Below, one piece after another: positions 59,031 through 64,000 of a stretch of DNA of 64,000 nt (position 1 is the stretch's first letter; each line of letters starts with the position of its first letter). The stretch lies in contig CM046453.1 in the NCBI GenBank assembly GCA_025506515.1, forward strand, positions 7,772,410 to 7,836,409. Reading direction: 5' to 3'. The DNA comes from Flaveria trinervia. Lineage: Eukaryota > Streptophyta > Magnoliopsida > Asterales > Asteraceae. Position numbers and translations under genes: made by a program. Under the pieces are notes generated by a model. The model was not told the origin of the DNA. It did not search any database and saw only the letters and a program-made list of their open reading frames with translations.

Positions 59031-59775
59031 GAGTTCTAGTAGTTAAACGCCATGGCAAGATGTGTTACGAGTTACTACAATGACGTAAACCTAATCTAGA
59101 GTATCTGGAGCCATTTGGTGCACCGTGCACCCTACTAAAGAAGATTCAGGAGGGAAAATTCAGCGAGAAGGCTGAAGAAGGTATCTTTCTACGATACAAC
59201 ATACCGAACAAGAGAGTTTACAACAACTCTACGGGTCAAATAGAAGTGTGGTGTAACGTGGAAGTTCAGAGATACACCACCCCACCTGTTGGAAAAGGAC
59301 CCGCCTTCTTTTTCGACTATGATGGATTCTTCAAGTCCTTCAACATACCTCTCTCCACGTCTGATGATGAGTTAGCAGCAAAGATGATGTATGATGTTCT
59401 AAACACACCATCTCAGGAATCTACATCATCTGGCTCACAAGGTGATTCATCTACCAACTCAGGGGGAGCTCTCGAGGTAAGTGACTTTTCCTCTGACGAT
59501 GAAGCCGTGGAGAATGATCAGGTTACTCAGGAGCAACAGGTTCCTCCTACTGCAAGTCCACAAGCTTCTGATATTGATGCCTCTGAGTCTTCGGAACCTC
59601 ACACTCCTACTATCTCAGATCTGAAACCTAACATTCATAATCTTGATTCTGAGGTAGTTGTTCCAACCACTCCTGGATCACGCCTAAATGTCTATCATCC
59701 TTTGGACAATGTCATTAGGGATGTCAGATCAGGAGTTCAAACCAGAAATCAGCTCTATTCAGCAGATTATGCCTC
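59031..59775 (+). pseudogene. A2 integrase-RT connector
   Basis: YIPNKRVYNNSTGQIEVW-like end of the integrase, then an acidic Ser/Thr-rich stretch (open 59246-59776) ending VIRDVRSGVQTRNQLYSADYAS. Matches A1 25613-26515. Confidence 0.75.
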
Positions 59776-61384
59776 GTGATGGAAAGGGGATACCTTTATG
59801 ATGGCGCATATCGTTGTTTTGTGTCTCAATTTGAGGCAAAATACGCCAATGAAGCCCTAAATTATGAGGCATGGCTGAGTGCCATGCAAGAAGAACTTCT
59901 TCAGTTCAAGAAGTTATGTGCATGGACTATGGTAGATAGACCTAAAGGTGTTAAGGTAATTGGTACCAAATGGGTCTTGAAGTGTAAGAAAGATGATCAA
60001 GGAGTCATCATCAGGAACAAGGCTCGACTTGTAGTTCAAGGATTTCGATAGGTCGAGGGAATTGATGATAATGAAGTATTTGCACCTGTGGCGAGAATGG
60101 AAGCCATCCGTATCTTCCTAGCCTATGCATCGTACATGAAGATTAAAGTCTATCAATTGGATGTCAAGAGTGAATTTCTTCATAGTGAATCCGAGAAACA
60201 GTGTATGTCAGTCAACCTGAAGGATTTGAGGATCCATATCATCAGGACAGAGTTTACAAACTCGACAAGGCTTTATACGGGTTTCATCAAGCTCCTAGAG
60301 CCTGGTATGAGAAACTCTTCACTCACCTTGTGAAACATGGGTTTCGAAGAGGTGTTATTGACTGCACACTGTTCATCAAAGAAAAGGATGGTGATTTACT
60401 ACTTGTCCAAATTTACGTAGATGACATAATCTTTGGTTCCAAGAACGAAGAATTATGTAAAGAGTTTGAAGCAGTAATGAAGGCTGAATTTGAAATGAGT
60501 GCCATGGGTGAGATAAAGTTCTTTCTCGGATTACAGGTGGATCAGACACCTAAGGGAATTTTTCTACATCAGACCAAGTATGTAGGACATATTCTCAATA
60601 TGTTTGACATGGAGAATGCTTCCGCAGCTGGGACTCCACTTGCTACAAACCATGATGTAGCACCGACGAGAATGGTGATCTGGTAGATGCCACAATGTAC
60701 CGAGGAATGATTGGATCTCTAATGTACCTCACTGCCTCAAGACCTGATATCATGTATGCTACATGTCTATGTCCAAGATATCAGGCAAAGCCAAAAGTTA
60801 ACCATCTGATAGGGGTCAAAAGGATCTTCCGTTATCTAAAGGGTACACCAACACTAGGGTTGTGGTATCCTCATGACGATGACTTTGAGCTTACAACATA
60901 TAGTGACTCGGATTACGAGGGCTGCAAGATGAACTACAAGTCTACATCAGTAGGATGTCAATTCTTTGGGAGGAGATTAGTGACCTGGCAGTGTAAGAAG
61001 CAGACCTCGGTTGCTTTGTCAACCTACAAAGCCGAATACGTTGCTGCTGCAAGTTGTTGTTCACAAATCATATGGATTCAACAGCAAACACGGGACTACA
61101 GTTTGAATTTCTCTTCTACTCCTATTTTTGTTGATAACTCTGCTGCAATTGCAGTAACTAAAAATCCGGTCCAACATCCTAAGACCAAACACATCGGAAT
61201 AAAAAATCACTTTATACGTAATTGTTTTGAAAAGAACCTAATCGACGTGGTTAAAATAAATACTGATTTTCAACGCGCTGACCTCTATACAAAGGCTTTT
61301 GATAAACCATGTTTTCTATATTTGTTAGAGGTCAACGACGTTAAAAAGAAAAGTGATGTAATTCCTGAAGATGACCATGTGTAG
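59776..61384 (+). pseudogene. A2 reverse transcriptase and RNase H
   Basis: Blocks: EAWLSAMQEELLQFKK, GVKVIGTKWVLKCKK, NKARLVVQGF (stop after, near 60050), MARMEAIRIFLAYAS, YQLDVKSEFLH, frameshift near 60200, ALYGFHQAPRAWYE, catalytic YVDDIIFGS (about 60415-60441), FEMSAMGEIKFFLGLQV, a frameshift near 60680, YRGMIGSLMYLTASRPDIMYA, then RNase H (TYSDSDYEGC, YVAAASCCSQI, FVDNSAAIAVTKNP, ADLYTKAFDKP) ending EDDHV at 61384. Catalytic residues are kept but four breaks prevent one product. Confidence 0.88.
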
Positions 61385-62101
61385 TCCGATGCGTATAGTC
61401 CATTTTTCTTTTAATTTTTTATTTTCTTTATTTATCTAATTTATTTTAAGTAGTTAATTAAATTGATGTTATTTCTTTGCCTAGTAAAATCCTAATATTG
61501 CAAATCATTTACGGTTTTAGAATTTCAGAGGGAGAATAGGTTTAGGAAGTAACATTATAAAAAAACAATGAGGGAGGAGGAGAGGTAAGCTTTAGATCGT
61601 ATTTGTGATACCGATTCAAACTTTGGAAAATGATAGTACACAGAAACAAACCACTTTGGACTTTAAAAGTTTAAATTGAATAAGATGCGAAATTCAAAGT
61701 ATAAGTCTTTGTAGTCTGAGCAATATAAAAGGAAAAATGATAGTAAAATAGCTACTAACAAGGTAACACAAAGAAAGTAGACCTAGAGGTTGCTAGACCA
61801 CTGATGATATGTCGGTAAATTCAACACAATAGACGATTAGACCTTGTTGGTGATCTCAAGATTAAACTAAGTTGTTCGACAAGCTGTGGGTTATCATCTT
61901 ATCCCTGGCAAACACAATCAACAAAATTCCAATAAGAGGTGACGAGCAGAATAAACGCCACAAATGTGTGCGTATGACCAAAATATGAGCAAAAGCACGT
62001 GATGAAAAAATGAAAAAGCAATCAAACTAATAACCTATGTTGTGGGTGAGATCTGTGCAAAAAGAATAAAATTGCTTAAACAAAAAGATAGTTTATGCGC
62101 C
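61385..62101 (+). other. A2 pol-to-accessory spacer, first part
   Basis: Non-coding, homologous to 23505-24224 of A1. A purine tract near 61528 (AGAGGGAGAATAGG) could be an internal polypurine tract. Confidence 0.5.
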
Positions 62102-62206
62102 CCTCTACTATGTGGTGGCACTGACCTGAGGATAAGCATAACCTATATATTCTAGAATTCATTGTTGTTTGCTGCCTCTCTGCTATGCGGTGGCACTGAC
62201 CTGAGG
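62102..62206 (+). repeat. Direct repeat pair in A2 spacer
   Basis: CCTCT(C)TGCTATGCGGTGG-type units followed by CACTGACCTGAGG, at 62102-62131 and 62175-62206. Same pair as A1 23399-23504, reversed with the element. Confidence 0.9.
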
Positions 62207-62796
62207 CTTGGCTTCTCTTTGAAAGCTCTAAGAATAGTTTCTTCTTGAATACTACCCTGAGACCGCTCAAAAATCTCCTGAGGAATGTTGATTACCAGAT
62301 AAGTATGGGATCCACAAATTCTTGTTAAAATAATCAAACCTTAAACTGTCACCAATTTGTGTCAAAAGTTTATGTATGGATTTATGAGGACAAGTATACT
62401 GACGATCATCATGGCTAAAATTCTTGAAAGTCCAAATCATTGTGGGAATCTAATAGTACTAGTATGATTTCCTAAACTTGCTAACGACTCTAGATGAAAG
62501 AACAGATTCGAGCATCAAAAAGTTTTGATAACATGTCCCGAATGATTTAACGTACCTGTATGATTCCAAACTGAATCGGTCCACTTATAATCAAAATGAA
62601 TTGAAGCTGCCCTTTCAGGAAATGAATCTTTTAGATTTCCATCTTAGAATTTCCACCTCACACAAAATCACAAAACCAAGTTTTAGTTTTGTATTTCAGT
62701 TTTTAGTTCTTTTGATTTGTTTAAATATTGTCAATCTAGTTTGTTAAACATCGGATTATGCCATGGAACTCAATCAGGGATTTAATCAACTAAAAA

Positions 62797-62930
62797 GGTC
62801 ACGTCAGAGGTGACCACACGCGTTTTCAAATGCGAATGAGTCACGTCTGAGGTGACAAATTGTTTTAAAAGGATCACGTCTGAGGTGATCAAAGGTTGTC
62901 AAAATTAAAATGATCATGTCTAAGATGATC
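62797..62930 (+). repeat. Four inverted repeats with covarying arms (A2)
   Basis: 62797-62815 GGTCACGTCAGAGGTGACC; 62840-62856 GTCAC...GTGAC; 62872-62890 GATCACGTCTGAGGTGATC; 62912-62930 GATCATGTCTAAGATGATC. Every unit keeps perfectly complementary arms although arm sequence changes. Confidence 0.9.
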
Positions 62931-62989
62931 GAATACTCATAATGGTTAATCAAAAGTTAAAAGAGATTAAGTGTGGAATGGTCATAAAG

Positions 62990-63273
62990 TCAAAATCATG
63001 AGTATGATCCACTCGCACGACTGGACCGTAAGTATGGACCAACCGTGCGAATGGACCATACTTATGCCCTAGATAGTCGGATGGAGCATGAGTATGAACC
63101 ATTCACCCGAATGGCATATCAGATTGAGCCAGTCGCCCGAATAGAGATGTGCGAATGAGTCAGTCGCCCGACTGAAACCCAGTCGGCCAACTGAATGTGA
63201 TCGACTGAACCAATCGCACGACTGAAGTCCATTGCCCGAATGAAACGAGCGATTTGGTCCAGTCGGCCGATTG
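62990..63273 (+). repeat. Family A word cluster upstream of internal TATA (A2)
   Basis: Dense CA(G/T/A)TCG-type pairs, many mixed or decayed. The last word is CAGTCGGCCGATTG (63260-63273). Homologous to 22330-22610. Confidence 0.85.
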
Positions 63274-63295
63274 AAAGCAGATTCAGTATAAATAG
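63260..63295 (+). promoter_or_regulatory. Internal promoter of A2: word, 13 bp, TATA
   Basis: Word 63260-63273, 13-bp gap, TATAAATAG at 63287-63295. A transcription start about 30 bases on would give a first exon of about 110 nt to the splice donor at 63433. Confidence 0.6.
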
Positions 63296-63432
63296 AGCCA
63301 TAGTCGATCGCATAAACTCATCACCCCTCATTCGCCCTAAATCGCATTTTGTACCGTTACTCTGCCAAAATTTCTTCTGATTGAATTTGACACCTAATTT
63401 CGATATTCTGATGATCTCTACTTGTTATACAG

Positions 63433-63929
63433 GTACAATGTGGTATTATCTAACCGAAGTTCAGTTGATTTGAGCCCTAACTTATGAATTTCGGCCCTTA
63501 CAAGAACCGAAACTGTTATTGGACGAATAACCTAGCTTAACTAATTAAAATGTTGAAATCAAGGTTATTAGGTTATTAGTAGAGTGATTGCGAGTCTAAT
63601 GAACCAAAACACGACGTCTAATTTTGAGAATTGGTCCAAATTCGAATTTTAGTTGAACGAACAATGGGTCATGCGACTGGACACCCGGATGAACCCCAAT
63701 CGCACGACTGAGTTGGCTGAATGACTCAGTCGGCCGAATGGATAATCAGAATGAGCTCATTCGGCCGACTGAACCAATCGCAGGCTCAGTCGCAGGTTCA
63801 GTCACCCGACTGTATTCATTCGCCTGTTAGGTCAACCGACTAAACTCAGTCGTATGGTTCAATCGCATGTTTAACTTGAACTGAACTTTGTTGTGTGGTG
63901 ATCTAATGTCTATGTGTCTTGTGTTACAG
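63433..63929 (+). other. Putative 5'-UTR intron before A2 accessory ORF
   Basis: TTATACAG|GTACAATG ... GTGTTACAG|ATTG, then ATG at 63934. Length 497 nt. Contains a word cluster (about 63660-63870). Confidence 0.5.
63660..63870 (+). repeat. Family A word cluster inside the putative intron (A2)
   Basis: Words such as CATTCGGCCGACTG (63758-63771). Same place as 21720-21960 in A1. Confidence 0.85.
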
Positions 63930-63933
63930 ATTG

Positions 63934-64000
63934 ATGGCTGACAAGTGGTCCATAAACCCCAAGCACAACATTTATGCCCATTTGGATGCCACGACTCGGA
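63934..64000 (+). CDS. A2 accessory ORF, first 22 codons
   Basis: Begins MADKWSINPKHNIYAHLDAT and is open to the window edge. It matches the N-terminus of the A1 accessory ORF (21633, minus) with a few substitutions. The start is supported by this match and by the splice acceptor four bases upstream. Function unknown. Confidence 0.7.
   Translation, partial: MADKWSINPKHNIYAHLDATTR

Larger units (their letters stand above)
48889..64000 (+). mobile_element. Copia element A2, nested by gypsy-2, runs off window
   Basis: Same family as A1: LTR, tRNA-iMet primer site, word-rich leader, gag, [gypsy-2], integrase, RT, RNase H, long spacer and the start of the accessory ORF at 63934. The protease and gag tail are missing, deleted at the gypsy-2 junction. 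The element ends outside the window. All complete genes are broken; the visible first 22 codons of the accessory ORF are open. Confidence 0.9.

Overview
The window looks like a transposon-packed intergenic stretch of a flowering-plant nuclear genome. I recognise no host gene, rRNA, tRNA gene or CRISPR array. Nearly every protein-like stretch belongs to LTR retrotransposons of two superfamilies, Ty1/copia and Ty3/gypsy, most of them broken by frameshifts, stops and nested insertions. Intact gag/pol motifs, a tRNA-iMet-type primer site (TGGTATCAGAGC) in every element whose primer site is visible, MITEs and solo LTRs all fit a plant. The large accessory reading frame after pol is of a type I associate with Asteraceae copia elements; that lineage call is inference and was not tested.

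Layout. 1-8424: Ty3/gypsy element 1 (+), with gag, protease, RT, RNase H, integrase and a 3' LTR, interrupted by a solo LTR (1699-2666); it abuts an older related LTR piece (8425-9920). 9921-13051: non-coding DNA with two adjacent fold-back MITEs and local repeats. 13052-15238: a complete gypsy-type solo LTR inside a GTGGTG-rich satellite. 15782-18540: a solo copia LTR plus flank, duplicated at 43156-45888. 18541-43905: copia element A1 (-), split by a complete 12.3 kb copia element B (+, 27319-39647). 44966-48100: reversed gypsy LTR pieces. 48889-64000: copia element A2 (+, same family as A1, running off the window), split by a 3'-truncated gypsy element 2 (-, about 51801-58146).

The most interesting signal is in the copia elements. 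Families A and B each carry a large accessory ORF after pol, preceded by a long spacer that looks like an internal promoter. In family A the spacer holds clusters of head-to-head words (CA[G/T/A]TCG-NN-CGA[C/A/T]TG), arrays of four inverted repeats whose arms change together, a TATAAATA box and a plausible 5'-UTR intron ending just before the ORF. The same word lies exactly 13 bp upstream of the TATA box (or its mutated remnant) in all three LTRs and both internal copies, although the 13 bp themselves differ between LTR and internal versions. Family B has the same layout with a different word (CAGT[A/T]GTT...AAC[T/A]ACTG). This suggests a reused promoter module driving the accessory gene separately from gag-pol.

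No protein here appears intact enough to give full gag-pol expression. Many breaks are single-base indels in homopolymers, so some may be assembly errors rather than true decay.
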